The position numbers and the translations under genes are program-made. 64,000 nucleotides of DNA from Isoetes taiwanensis (lineage: Eukaryota; Streptophyta; Lycopodiopsida; Isoetales; Isoetaceae), in NCBI GenBank assembly GCA_021234155.1, contig JAJEKV010000032.1, positions 3,601,835-3,665,834 of the forward strand, read 5' to 3'. A model generated the notes under the pieces. The model searched no databases, was not told the origin of the DNA, and saw only the letters and a program-made list of their open reading frames with translations. Shown in pieces: positions 1 through 10,935 of this stretch (position 1 is its first letter; each line of letters begins with the position of its first letter).

Positions 1-849
1 CTGGACATTCATTCATCAGATTATGAGATAATCTGGTAAAAGGATTAACCTGTTTCTCTTAAAGTCAAGTACGAGACTGTATTGCATATAGTAAAAACAA
101 AGAAAACAGATAGTAATCCATATGTTATCTTTCATTTTATCAAAAGATCCTAGCATTCATCCTTTGGAAAAATCCTTGCAAACGTTTTTTGTAGAAGTAC
201 CAATCCCTTATTTATGCCACTGCCTTTTTGAAGTGTCTGAACCCGTTTAGTCTTCTAAAACATCGATCATCCTCTAAGCCAAAACAAACATATAGAGCAA
301 GGAGGAACAATGGGAAGAAAATCCCGTACTTGCAGCCAATCAATACCCTGTTAGCATGAAAATGGTATCAGGGCAAGGGCCAAAAGGTACATTGGGATTT
401 TCAGCTTTTCGCTGATCACCCATTGTGCCTCTTGCCCCTTAGGTCGATTAAAACATTAAAGGAATGAAAGAAAGAGATGGTGAAATGAAAAAATATAGTT
501 ACATCATCCTATGATAATATCTGTCAATCAACTGTATAATGTATTATCTTATACTTGGTGATCTCCAAGTTTTAGGCTGCAAGAATGCTAAGTTAACACG
601 TTAAAGACCTTACTGTTATGTACCAGCATAGGTGGACTTTTAACATTATCATATCTTTATCAGTGAATAGACTAGCTATTAAATATCTGATCTATAAACC
701 GAAATAGTGCATGACTAAGAATAATGTAACCATTATACATATTCTGTAGCTCGTTGTTATTCAGTCTATAATATAACTAACAGGAAGAAAGATCACTGGA
801 TAAGTCAGTCAGCATATTAATATATTACATGTCTTGTTAGCAACACCAC
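1..849. other. AT-rich noncoding DNA
   Basis: No open frame with protein-like composition was found on either strand. The stretch is AT-rich with short homopolymers. A 12-base match to the usual tRNA-Met primer binding site with one mismatch (about 365) is too weak to call a retroelement. Confidence 0.5.
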
Positions 850-1176
850 TCAGCTAAAAATTCGAATAGATTTAACCTGGTTGTTGTCTGGATCGTCCAC
901 ATTATTTTGTGAGTCGTTTACACTTTGTGCAGCATATAGATCATCCTGGCGCTTCTTGCCATATTGTCTAGCACCCTTTTGGTAACCTGATCTTTCATTT
1001 TTGTTGGAGTAAGGCCTTTTCTGTCCAAAACCACCCCTGATGTTACGAGAATCCATAGTATTCTTGTGGATATTACTGGATATCCGGCAGAATTCTAACT
1101 CTCTGTTTAGCGCCTCATTGTTAAGCCGCTCTTCATCTGAACTAGAGGTTTCTCCACCATCTGAGTCGTAGCCCAT
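850..1176 (-). CDS. small basic ORF, possible Penelope ORF1 fragment
   Basis: A 108-aa open frame, acidic and Ser-rich at the N-terminus (DSDGGETSSSDEE) and then rich in Arg, Lys, Gly, Asn and Gln (GFGQKRPYSNKNERSGYQKG). This is the composition of a nucleic-acid-binding, low-complexity protein. It lies on the same strand as the reverse transcriptase at 1767-3027 and about 590 nt downstream of it. Penelope-like elements often sit as head-to-tail partial copies, and some carry an ORF1 before the RT, so this could be ORF1 of a second, 5'-adjacent copy. That is inference; no domain is recognised. It could also be a chance ORF. Confidence 0.35.
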   Translation of the reverse strand: MGYDSDGGETSSSDEERLNNEALNRELEFCRISSNIHKNTMDSRNIRGGFGQKRPYSNKNERSGYQKGARQYGKKRQDDLYAAQSVNDSQNNVDDPDNNQVKSIRIFS

Positions 1177-1766
1177 ATTTTGGGGGCAGGATTTTTGGAG
1201 ATATAAATGCGGATCCCAGACCTTACCTAACTTATTTGTGCGGGAAATGTAATCCGCCCTTGGTTCGAAGCAATATTAATAGCCATGGTCCCGATACATC
1301 ATTGTCATTATCTCTGGCAGTCAGATATTAAGGCCTTTACAACTATATTGTAAAGGATAATTAAAAAGCCTATTTCTTTATGTAATCTTAATTTTAGATT
1401 ATCGTTCTTAGTATTTTTAATTTTATATAGCCTATATAGACTATGTTATGTCCTCCTTTATTAATTTAAACAAAAGAGGTCTATTCTTTTAGCATTTTAA
1501 TTAAAGCTTATATGTGTACCAAATGTACACGAACAAATTAGATATTTCTATCCACCATGTTTATTAACTGTGGTGAACTATTTACACTTCATAGTAAGCT
1601 TTTAATAAAAAAAATCCTACCACCTTCCGTGGAATAAGGAAACACACCATTAATTTATATGTCTGTGACCATGGGGATGGCTAACCCCCACTATCACAGC
1701 AGGGGTTAAGCCTTATCCCATATTAAACAGCAAACTGAAAACTTTTTATAGAAAGACATACCTTGT
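1177..1766. other. AT-rich spacer inside the Penelope-like region
   Basis: No coding potential was seen. Near 1680-1715 the bases GGGGATGGCTAACCCC and AGGGGTTAAGCC allow short hairpins. Inference only: this may be the 3' untranslated or terminal-repeat part of the Penelope-like element. Confidence 0.3.
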
Positions 1767-3027
1767 TTATTGAGGCCATAAGAATTGCAGCAGTGTTTTA
1801 CTGTCATAATGTAATGCTGGAAATTCGTTGTTGCATACATATTTGTATACAGACCTCCTTAGTCCTTTGATATCGAAACCATTATCAACAAAACATTGGA
1901 TTAGCTTGTTGATATCTTTGGCAGCATCTCTTGGGCAAGAGTTAATGTACATGAATGGTAATACTTGTGAAATGATGACATTTCTTGCTTGGTAATATGG
2001 TCTGCAGCTAGAGGCATGCACATATTTGAGTGCCTTGAATGGGAGAATGTCTCTCTTATCGAATTTCGAAGTTCTGAAAATACCGTTAGCTCGGCTGAGA
2101 ACTTCAATAGTCATATTAAGGAAGTTACCCTTGTAGCCAAACTTTGCTTTAGGATCATCCCTAAATGCAATTTCTGTTTCTTCTTTGATACCCAGAAAGT
2201 TCATATCATAAATATTGATGTTTACAGAAGTATCTGGGGTAATCAGATTTAAAAACTCTCTTATTATGGGACAGTTGAGAGCCATTAAGTCGTCCATATA
2301 TCTAAAGGTTGATTTGAACTTTTCAGCCTCCTTGTATCTTCCTTCTGTAGCTAATTTTTTGATGAAGTCAGCTTCAAACCAGGCAAGGTATAGGTTGCAC
2401 CAGCAAGGGCTGCATGCAAAACCCATAGGGATACCACTGATTTGTGTCCATGTTCTTGTTCCCCTCATAATGTAACAGTTTGTTAGAAGCCATATGTTGG
2501 CTGTAATGAAGGTGTTCATGGTCAAGAGTGTCCAGCATTTACCTTTAGGATCAATTTTAAACCATTTGACAATATAGTCGTCCTCTCCATCTTTTTTGAT
2601 CCATAGTTTGTTGTTGTGATGTAAACCAGTCATATATTCCCAAGTCTTAGTAATCACTAGTGTCATAATTCGACATATACCTGAATCACCATTTAGTGGA
2701 ATGCTCTCGTAGCACTTAGTGATATCAGCCACGAAAACATTTGTAATTATATCTGGTAAATTAAGTATCACATCATAAATCGAATGTACCATCAGTTTGG
2801 GTTAATCTTACCCGGAAACAAGTTACAGAACTTCTCACATATTTTTTTGGCAATGTCAGGCCACACTTCTATAATCATATTTAGACCAGCTGTAATTATA
2901 TTGGAGAACTGAGTGTATATTGTACCGTGTGCATTCGTTATCCAACGATAGTCTTTTTTATGGGCCAGAGCGCATATGCTGACCTGACTTATATCCAGAT
3001 TTTCAGAAAGATTAATTACGACACTTT
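1767..3027 (-). pseudogene. Penelope-like element reverse transcriptase, frameshifted
   Basis: The main 341-aa frame (1767-2792) contains a reverse transcriptase core. In order it shows FVADITKCYESIP (RT motif A, first catalytic Asp), SGIPMGFACSP (the conserved GxPMG block), FRYMDDLMAL (YMDD, motif C) and a C-terminal basic region. The GIPMG...SP plus FR-YMDD-L arrangement is typical of Penelope-like RTs and unlike LTR or LINE RTs. Upstream of 2792 the homology continues in another frame (LAHKKDYRWITNAHG, back to INLSENLDIS near 3020), and the two frames are separated by a stop and frameshift at about 2793-2800. No GIY-YIG endonuclease domain was found nearby. The element is therefore a broken fragment. 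Penelope-like elements are common in animals and some algae and patchy in land plants. Confidence 0.8.
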
Positions 3028-4128
3028 ATATTCTCGCAGTTAAAGGGGAAAAATCTGTATAATAAAAGCTTTGAGTTAACAAAGGCTCTGTACCAACCAT
3101 AACAGATGCCGCATTGCCAACAACCAAGGCAGGACCATAATTTTCAAGAATGCCTGCATGCATAAAATAGTGATCTTTAATGTTTTTTGGTAATTCCTAA
3201 TCTCGACCCACTTGCCACACTGAAGCACAAAGCATGGTTATTCATAGCATAGGACAAATAAGCGGGTACTTAATCAGCATTCCCTTGACAAGCAAAAATA
3301 TTTTTACCTGGACTGATTTTTCATGCAACAAAGAGAGCATGCAAAGCTGCAACTGCAACTGATCGGTTGCATTGCCATTCCATGGAGCCCATAAATTCTT
3401 CCAAGTTAAGCCTGTGTTCTAGAAGAAACTGATCCGCCCACTGATCGAGAGTTTAGAGTTCCAAGCACCATCTGTCTTCAAACTTGGTCTTGAGATCTCT
3501 GCGGAAGGCAATAAAAGTTGTATCAGAAATAAGCAAGGAATGCTGGAACTGAAATTATGGCAGAGATCCAGAGAGATGGCTTACTGGCAAATAAATTCTA
3601 AAGAAGATTGTCTCCACTTTTGCTTCCTAGAGATGAGTACGGCATATAGCTCTATTTGATTTTGCAAAGCTCAGCTTCCAAAGATACATGTTTTTTCATG
3701 AGCAAAAGAAACAAGGTGCTGCGCACGGAGGGTTGCCCTCCATGGCTGGAGGGTGAAGTGGCTTAAATCAGAGTTGAAAGTCATATTTTGACAATCAATT
3801 CAAATTGCTACTTCTACACAATAGAGTACTTGATACCATGACTTTATGGGAATTGGCTTCTATGATATACTTGCTCCAAAGTTACTCCAACACCTGAAAC
3901 AAATACTATATGATAAGCATTGAGGTTGTGTACCAGAATTTGTAATTCATGTTTGGGCTACCCGGATAGTAAACCAATAAAATTTACTTTGTTATACATC
4001 TATTTGTCATGCAACAGATCACAAGGGATGCCATGTGATGAACTGAGAGTCATCGCATGTACCTTTTGGCCCTGGCATCATTACCATTATCATGCCAATG
4101 TTTGCTTTTTTGGAACGCGTTGATTGCA
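3028..4128. other. noncoding DNA
   Basis: No supported gene. A short inverted repeat CCCTCCA/TGGAGGG occurs at about 3730-3747. The stretch separates the Penelope-like RT from the plastid rRNA fragment. Confidence 0.4.
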
Positions 4129-4264
4129 GAATCCGTTCCCGGGCCTTGTATACACCGCCCGTCACACTATGGGAGCTGGCCATGCCCGAAATCGTTACCT
4201 TAACCGCAAGGGGAGGAATGCCGAAGGCAGGGCTAGTGACTGGAGTGAAGTCGTAACAAGGTAC
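4129..4264 (+). pseudogene. rrn16: nuclear plastid-DNA insert: 3' end of 16S rRNA
   Basis: About 136 bp match the 3' end of land-plant plastid (cyanobacterial-type) 16S rRNA. Seen are the universal block ACACCGCCCGTCACAC (with one change just before it), then GGGAGCTGGCCATGCCCGAA, AACCGCAAGG, GCCGAAGGCAGGGCTAGTG and GAAGTCGTAACAAGGTA. The wording GAGCTGGCCATGCCC is plastid, not mitochondrial or nuclear 18S. Homology stops at the AAGGTA block, before the anti-Shine-Dalgarno end, and starts abruptly after GCAGAATCCG. A few substitutions show it is no longer functional rRNA. It is a nuclear insertion of plastid DNA (NUPT). Confidence 0.9.
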
Positions 4265-4539
4265 CATCGTGGGCAAAAGAGCAAGGTCAACGGAAGCTCA
4301 TTCACCGGGCCGTACAAAACTAAGATGTTCTCAACATGAAAATTGCAAGGCAATTACGGAAGTTTTTATCATCACAATGGTTCACAATGCCATGAAACCA
4401 AATGGTCATATAGATAACTCGTGTGCCACATTTCATGATCTTCAACAAGGGAGCATTATATTCGCTCCCAATGACCGCAGAATCAAAATGCAAGATTTAT
4501 GCAGCCACATGCCAAGAATCTTCGTCTCCATAGTAAATG

Positions 4540-4712
<173 letters not shown>

Positions 4713-5123
4713 TGCCTCCACACACCACACGCACATAAAATTCCCAATTGCTCTCAGAATCCTAGGCGCTAGTTGTGTGCGCTTGAAATTCCATTCGATG
4801 TCGTTTTCTCTGTTCGCTATTTGATTTGGATAAGGTGCTGATTAGGGCTTGTAAAATAAGCCATGTGGGTCCCGTCAAGCTCTGCAATCGGTACATCGTT
4901 ATCAGCACTTGCAACCAGTTGCTACGTTCTCAGGTCAATCAAATCCATTTCCGATTCTTTTGGACAGACACAGTTCCATTTTTCACTTTTTTGGACAGAC
5001 CTAAAGTCGGTATTTGGCAGCCAGCCATTTGTGCAGACGGTGCACGCTTGGCTACAAATGCAGTGCAGACTTCTTCTTCCTAAGAGCTATAATAAGTTGT
5101 GCATCTCTTCTACAAGCTATATA

Positions 5124-5923
5124 ATGACGACCAAGCAGAACAGAGGTGAAGGCTCCAGGGCTGCGAAACCACTTGCCAAAAAAAGTCCCGCTTACTCACC
5201 CGAAAGAGCAGAAGAAACTAAGAAATTACACAAATCTAGGGAAACGTATGGCAGGGATAAACCAGGTAAGTAAAAAATTACTGAGATAATTGATGATGGA
5301 GGTGCTGATTTATCTGAACCTAAACCTTAAATAGATCATAGAGGGTCCGAAACAGAAGAAAACACATCAGTGCTCCACAAAGGAAGGAAATGCTTAGAGA
5401 ATTCATAAAAACATTTGTCAAAGACTTTGTAAAGAATGCAATGCAGGAAATGCTGAAGGAATTGAGAGCAACAATAACAGATGAATTTAAGAAAGAGATT
5501 GAAAAAATTGAATCAGGTGGAGAAGAGACTGCAAGGCAATTGTGACAAGAAATTGAGCTGCTCAAACAGGGCCCCAGTAAGGAAGATGTACTGGCAAAGG
5601 CGTCTCCAGAAATGGAAGAGTTTGCGACACTAAAAAATTAGTTTCAAGACTATGTTGAAGAACAAGAATGGCGACAAAGATTCTTGAATCTACGGATTGT
5701 TGGATTACCCGAGGCTGATCAGAAGAATACAAAAATGGAGGTGGAGAGATCCTTTATGGCTGAACTTGGTATGCTGGATGCGAGCATCACAGAGGCTTTT
5801 CGAGTTGGAAAAAAAGAAAAAGATACCCGACATGTTGTTGTCCGTTTCAATAGCAGAGAAGGAAAATTTGCGATGCTAAAAAACAAATACAAGCTGAAAG
5901 AAAAAATCAAAGAGAGCAAATGA
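5124..5923 (+). pseudogene. LINE ORF1 (RRM-like, L1-type), broken
   Basis: The frame starts at ATG 5124 (MTTKQNRGEGSRAAKPL), Lys/Arg-rich as expected for an RNA-binding LINE ORF1p. It is broken by stops after about 5273 and again near 5330 and 5545. The middle (5400-5640) encodes Lys/Glu-rich coiled-coil sequence. At 5684-5923 lies a folded domain with FLNLRIVGLPE, a GKKEKDTRHVVVRF stretch and KFAMLKNKYKLK. This matches the RRM plus C-terminal layout of L1-type ORF1p (transposase_22 family). Most flowering-plant L1 ORF1 proteins instead carry a zinc knuckle. It is followed directly by the ORF2 endonuclease. Confidence 0.65.
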
Positions 5924-6060
5924 AAGCTAAAAAACAGGAACTTGAAAGAGTTAATGAGGCCAGGGCTAATAACAAAAAGGTCGAATGAAAAAGGGAAAGG
6001 CTATCATTGAGGCATAGGTAGAGGCGGAAGCACTCAGAATTGTCATTTGGAAAATAGATT

Positions 6061-6486
6061 TACATAGACAAGATTCTGAGTATGAGGGAAATTTTAGACG
6101 AAACTGATATGATCTTCTTCGTAGAAACAAAGGACCTTTATGAATTACCTGAAATTGATGGATATGAAAAAATCTATTCAGTATAGAACAATAGATTTAA
6201 GCAAAGAGATAATGGCAATGGTGGCGTAGTGTGCTATATCAAAAACACAGTTCGGAATTTAGTGCATGGAGTTAAAAAGGACAAGAATAACCAGTATATT
6301 TGGCTCTCAATTCAAGGACCAGAAATTACATATTATATGGCAATGTGTTATTATGCACCGAGACATAAGCAAACGTATCAGAATACTGATGCATGTAGTG
6401 AAGATTTGTTTTTTGAATTAGAGCAGGATATCATGAAGCACAACCTTTTGGGAATTGAAGCACAACCTTTTTGCCAATGTGAATAA
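6061..6486 (+). pseudogene. LINE ORF2 endonuclease N-terminus, truncated
   Basis: The frame after ORF1 encodes an exonuclease-endonuclease-phosphatase type domain start. It shows ILSMREILDETDMIFFVETK (6069 onward; FVETK is the usual TET/VETK active-site strand), GGVVCYIKNTVRNLVHG and YYAPRHKQTYQ. One in-frame TAG interrupts at about 6184. The domain ends at 6483 before the DNA-binding and catalytic C-terminal half, and no RT follows. The 3' end of the element is missing, which is the opposite of the usual 5' truncation of LINEs. Near the break GAAGCACAACCTTTT is repeated 6 nt apart, so slippage or a deletion may have ended the element. Confidence 0.65.
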
Positions 6487-8165
6487 ACGAAATGACATTC
6501 TGTGCATGTGTATATGAGTGGGGTTCAAGCAGAATTTTTTTGTCGGTGGTGTGAGATATTGCTATAATAAACGAAATGAGCAAGAAATGTATACTATTAA
6601 TGTTACCATGCCATATAATATGAACAAGCTCAACAATATTATTATTTATTGTCAGAAGCCTGATGCTTGATTCCATAGGCAGACCTGGCATATCCTAGGT
6701 GTTTTGCTTCTGAATTAAATGGCTGCAAAAGATGATGCCCACTTCAATTCTTTTAGCTGTTATGAAGTGGGATAAAACAATTGAGTAGGGATTGCTCTTT
6801 AAGGAGCCCATCCTCGAATTTGATGTTTTTTTTATAAATGAATAGTTCAATCTAATTAACATGAAAGCAATACTTATATCTTGCATACTTATTTCCAGCA
6901 TCAGAATCATACGTATTCCTATACGAATACAAGCCCCTAACCTTCCTAGACCATAGGGTATCGGATACCCGATTTGGGAGCCTTATAGATGAATGACTTT
7001 GTGCTAATTTGTGTTATGCGATGGGAGATGGTTTCACAAACACCAACACCATTGGAATATCTAGTATTGACTATAACTTGTGTTGTGACCAAAGCATCAA
7101 AACCTCGGTTACAATTACTTTAAAACCACTTTACTGGAGAGGGCATAAGAGAACAATCGGATAGCAGTTGGTCATACGTATGTTGCTCTTACAAGGTGAA
7201 GACATATGGAATCAAGAAGCATGCTCACTTTGTCTCTAGGATGGAACCGTGGACCAACTCTTCTAGAAATTGTGCACGCTTCAGCTATACTATTCATGCT
7301 TATAGCCTGGTCCAATAACCTTGTCCATGTTCCTCGCATGATAATGTTATCTGAATGTCCTGCGTAATGTTTAAAATGGATCATTTCCAAGCATGCCTAC
7401 ATAGACACCATCTCAAAATTGAGTTAACCTCGTCTATGGACATCTTCACAATAATTTTAACTGCACTATGTCAGACCTCGCAAAGTTCAAATCGCACTAT
7501 ACATTCATTATGAAGTTGAATTATACTTTTGAGTTTATGAGCTAACTCATCTGCCTTCTCTTTACCAGCAGTGGCAAGCAGTGGCACGACACTTATCAAT
7601 TGCATGTGCAAGTGCTGTACTAGATGACAGACATTGCAAGGTTAACAGATTATGCCTTATCAACAACGCATCTCAATGCATTGTAGCTTTAAGTTTGGTG
7701 GTTTTTGTTATATTTGGTGAATTTAACTTTCAACGCAACTCTTGATGCGAGAAGCGAAACCATTCTTTCAGAGTTAGAGCGGCTCATGGGTTCAATTGAA
7801 GAAGCTAAAAGTCTTTTAGAGATAAATCAACCGGACGAAGAAAAGGAGAGTTCGTCGAGGAGAAGAGAAGTCATTCTCCCACCACTTCTTCACAATGGAC
7901 ATTTTATTCATAACCCATAGGAAAAAAAATAAACGAATCACAATTTTTACCTACTCTGAATAGGACCATAACAGAGCCTCTCCTCCATAGCAAGTAATTT
8001 AGTTGGATCGTAAGCTCATTCAATCTACCTGCTAGCAAATGCTGCAAACAAAAAATTCAAGAGACAACATTAGCCTGAGGCATTTCTGAAATATGCAAAG
8101 CGATTCATTAACTTGTTGATGTTGGATATAAACTCCAATCATGATGTTCCAACTAAAAGGATCTA
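6487..8165. other. noncoding DNA with one doubtful ORF
   Basis: Nothing is firmly supported. The motif ATAAACGAAATGA occurs twice (about 6484 and 6567). A 71-codon plus-strand frame at 7705-7920 has a plausible helical stretch (SETILSELERLMGSIEEAKSLLE) and could be an exon or a chance ORF. Confidence 0.3.
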
Positions 8166-8670
8166 CTATGCATGCGGTAAAAAAACTTGCCTCGCTTCTA
8201 TTAGAGATCCGAATTTGCCATATATCTGCACCTTCATGCCTTGTGTATTATTCTCGTTGACAACATTAAACTGATGTGTCTCAATTGCATCAGAGAGCAC
8301 CTGGTTAGCATTTCTGCCTAGAGACAAATTCTTCCCTTCATTCGTAGCAAGTACCATTGTACTCCATCACTTGCATTATTATGTTGTGACTCGTTCATAG
8401 CTTCTTTTGAACCAACAAAACCAGCACCCATTACCTGTGTGAAAGGTTTGGGATCTTTTACCGTAACATGTACTAGCTCATCAACAGCTTCGGGAGCTGG
8501 AAGTTCAACTGCCAGAACTGAGTGTTGGGTTGCCATAGTCAGGGCTTTGCTTTGGCTATCAAAACACGAGCTTGAAGTTGCGCCTCCCAGAGTGAGTGGG
8601 GATGCTCTGATACCAATTGCAATCGGTTCCTCTAGGGATGTAGCAATCTTGTGCCAAGTTTCTGTCTTTT
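8166..8670 (-). mobile_element. possible LTR-element leader and gag start
   Basis: On the minus strand ATTGGTATCAGAGCA (about 8612-8626) is an exact match to the tRNA-iMet primer binding site used by many plant LTR elements. It is followed after about 80 nt by ATG and a 72-codon frame (MATQHSVLAVELPAPEAVDE, 8318-8536). A second, shifted frame (8166-8357) continues with NANQVLSDAIETHQFNVVNE. This spacing resembles the 5' leader and gag start of a Ty1/copia element. However, the frame is also open through the PBS-like sequence, so a genuine exon that contains the motif by chance cannot be excluded. No second LTR was identified. Confidence 0.35.
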
Positions 8671-10402
8671 GATATCTCCACCCTACATGTCTCCCCTAAA
8701 ATTAAACTTCTGGACTTTGGATTCCAACAAACTGACTGCCTCTCTATAAACTTACTGGTGTTCTGGTGTTCTGGACTCTAGATTACAGCACTGCTACATG
8801 ACAACATGGACGTTGAATACCTGTGCATAAAGACTTTAACTCTTCTGCAAAGTACTCAAGTGTGCAGGGGATTGTTCCTCAGATGCCAAAGTAAAATACT
8901 ATTGCCAATTCTCATAGTGGATCTACTAGCTGCCATCATGCTCCTCTTCATCAATATTTGGAGTTAATCCCCAGTAGCAGGTGGTTTGCAAGATTTGTCT
9001 AACGTTTCTTGAGTGCAATCTCATCCTTGATTTTCTCAGCTGCAATATTCAGCATACAAAATAACCAATGCTAATTTTACTTTAAACTAAAAAAAGGACA
9101 ATAAAAAAAAATGCGAGCATCTTGGTGCCTGCTTCAAACAAAGAAGCTTGTACAAAAGGTTCTCCTGCTGAATCTCGAGCCTATTTGCTACTCCATCTAA
9201 ATAATCTCCTGGAGATCTCTGTTCAAGAAAGATCAATCCTCTTGTTGCTGAGAAATTCTTGGCAACAAGTCTAGCTCTACTTTGATAACAAAGAATCAGT
9301 GGAAATATACACCATGCTGGTTTTAAGGTATAACCCAGGTGCCTTGCTTAATAAGCATCTATTTTGGAGAGTGAGAACCCTTCAAAAGCATCTGGCCACA
9401 AATCACAATAAATTGCCATTTGATCAAAGACTGAGAACACAGTTCTTGTCCAATCAGGGATTGCCCAACTCTAAGTAAGTCATTGATACGAAGAATTTTG
9501 CTGTTGCCCTGCAAAGGGAAGAAAGCTCTGACCAAGAAAACCATGGTTATCATGACCTGCTATGTGCCATGACTTAGAGATTTGATGCTCAGCAGCTTCA
9601 ACAAACTGCATATTACATGACAAAAAGACTTGCTATGTAACAGGACCATAAAGCCTCCAACTTTTCTGATTTTGAGGGAAAACTATGAAATTACACTTCC
9701 ACTCTGTTTGCCAATTTGCCTCCTTCTTTACTTCTAGTGATGTACATAGATATTTTCTTCCCCTGTGCTCCCGTGGATGAACTGAAGCCAAAGTTTTGAG
9801 TTATACAAAAATTCTCAGCAACTAGCATTCATTGGTCTCTATATGAGATATGCTTAACTACCTCCAACAAGAAAATAAGATTTGACCTCCAAAAAGAGAC
9901 TCACAACACATCCTTCCCACTAATAAAGATGGCAAATGTTCTTACAATTCACATTTAAACAAGGCCTGCAATCACTTTTTGTATTGCTGATAAAAAAAAG
10001 ATGTCGCGTTCACAATTAACCAACACATGAAGCTCACTTACCATGCCAAAAAGAAGCAGTGCTCTTCTCAAGCCTTGCTTCTATGTCCTTCAATCACAAC
10101 AAGAAAATATGCTCAGTTAGGTATCCAAATAAATGTTAACATGGCCAATGGTTGTTGCATGCAACTAGATATGGAAACTGAAGTGCTTTTACGCCAAATT
10201 CTACTGAACCAGTCTTGTAATTGAGATCCAAATGGTAAAAGCGTTTTTCACATGTATTGAATAAAACATTTCATATATGTACAAGGTACTCTTTATCCTT
10301 CAATCACAACGAAAAAACGTGTTTGGAGGGCTGTAAGAATGGTTTTAAGTGGTGCCCTTTGCAAATAACTCTAAGTTTGCAACTGGCCTAAACTGAGCTC
10401 AC
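8671..10402. other. mostly noncoding; two weak exon-like blocks on the minus strand
   Basis: Two minus-strand blocks have splice-like edges. Positions 9129-9218 encode 30 codons (RSPGDYLDGVANRLEIQQEN and on) after an ACAG acceptor. Positions 8999-9039 encode EKIKDEIALKKR then a stop, after a TTGCAG acceptor. Their reading phases do not join directly and the first lacks a GT donor, so they are only hints of a minus-strand gene end. The protein is not recognised. Confidence 0.2.
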
Positions 10403-10846
10403 TCACCAGCATTGATCTGTTTCCCAATTCTTCCCACAATTCCAGGAATGGCATTCTGCCAAGTCATCGTGATGTTCGACATCCCAAAATCTCTGCCTGT
10501 GTCTAAGCTGGAGCTCTAGCTCATATCTGGCCCTGCTTTCAGGGTCAGAAAGTGTAGCATAAGCAGCATGGATCTGCAAGAACTTCTGAGTGCATTCTTC
10601 TTTCGCATCATCCCGGACTGCATCTGGATGGTAATGGCGAACAAGACCCTTATATGCAGCCTTCAATTCTTTTGCAGAAGCTGTTGCAGAAACCCCCAAT
10701 ATCTCAAACAAGCTTAAATTCTGAGCAAAGCGGGGTCTGCCCTGCCAATCTGCCCTGCCAGTTACCCAGTTGGAACATCGGGTGATCCATTTACCAGCTG
10801 ACCGAGAGTTTACAGGAAACAGGAGGTTTGGAGCAGTCACCAGCAT
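10403..10846 (-). CDS. chloroplast J-domain co-chaperone, DNAJ11-like
   Basis: An intact 147-aa frame. Residues 1-42 form an Arg/Ser-containing, acid-poor leader, as expected for a plastid transit peptide. Residues 45-110 are a J domain: LFEILGVSATASAKELKAAY (helices I-II), the catalytic HPD in HYHPD (about residue 74), then FLQIHAAYATLSDPESRARYE (helix III and downstream). The protein ends in NWETDQCW, the characteristic C-terminal tail of small plastid DNAJ11-type proteins, so the ORF is complete as a single exon. J proteins stimulate the ATPase of HSP70. Nothing can be said of its substrates. The ATG lies inside the left arm of a 16-bp hairpin (10843-10882). The leader, but not the J domain, is repeated 1.5 kb upstream. 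Confidence 0.85.
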   Translation of the reverse strand: MLVTAPNLLFPVNSRSAGKWITRCSNWVTGRADWQGRPRFAQNLSLFEILGVSATASAKELKAAYKGLVRHYHPDAVRDDAKEECTQKFLQIHAAYATLSDPESRARYELELQLRHRQRFWDVEHHDDLAECHSWNCGKNWETDQCW

Positions 10847-10882
10847 ATCCTAGGGATATTCTAGCATATACCTAGGATATGC
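10843..10882. repeat. hairpin over the J-protein start codon
   Basis: Left arm GCATATCCTAGGGATA (10843-10858), an 8-nt spacer TTCTAGCA, and right arm TATACCTAGGATATGC (10867-10882). The arms pair at 15 of 16 positions, with one mismatch at 10855. On the minus strand the ATG of the J-domain gene (10844-10846) is in the arm nearest the coding region, so the mRNA would carry this stem at or just before its start codon if transcription begins upstream of 10882. Confidence 0.85.
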
Positions 10883-10935
10883 CAAAAACCCATATAAACA
10901 AGGGTTTGCCCCCTTAGGGGCAACCCAAAATGCAG

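Noticed and set aside
360-375. TGGTATCAGGGC as a primer binding site
   Set aside because: It has one mismatch, and there is no LTR end beside it and no coding sequence downstream.
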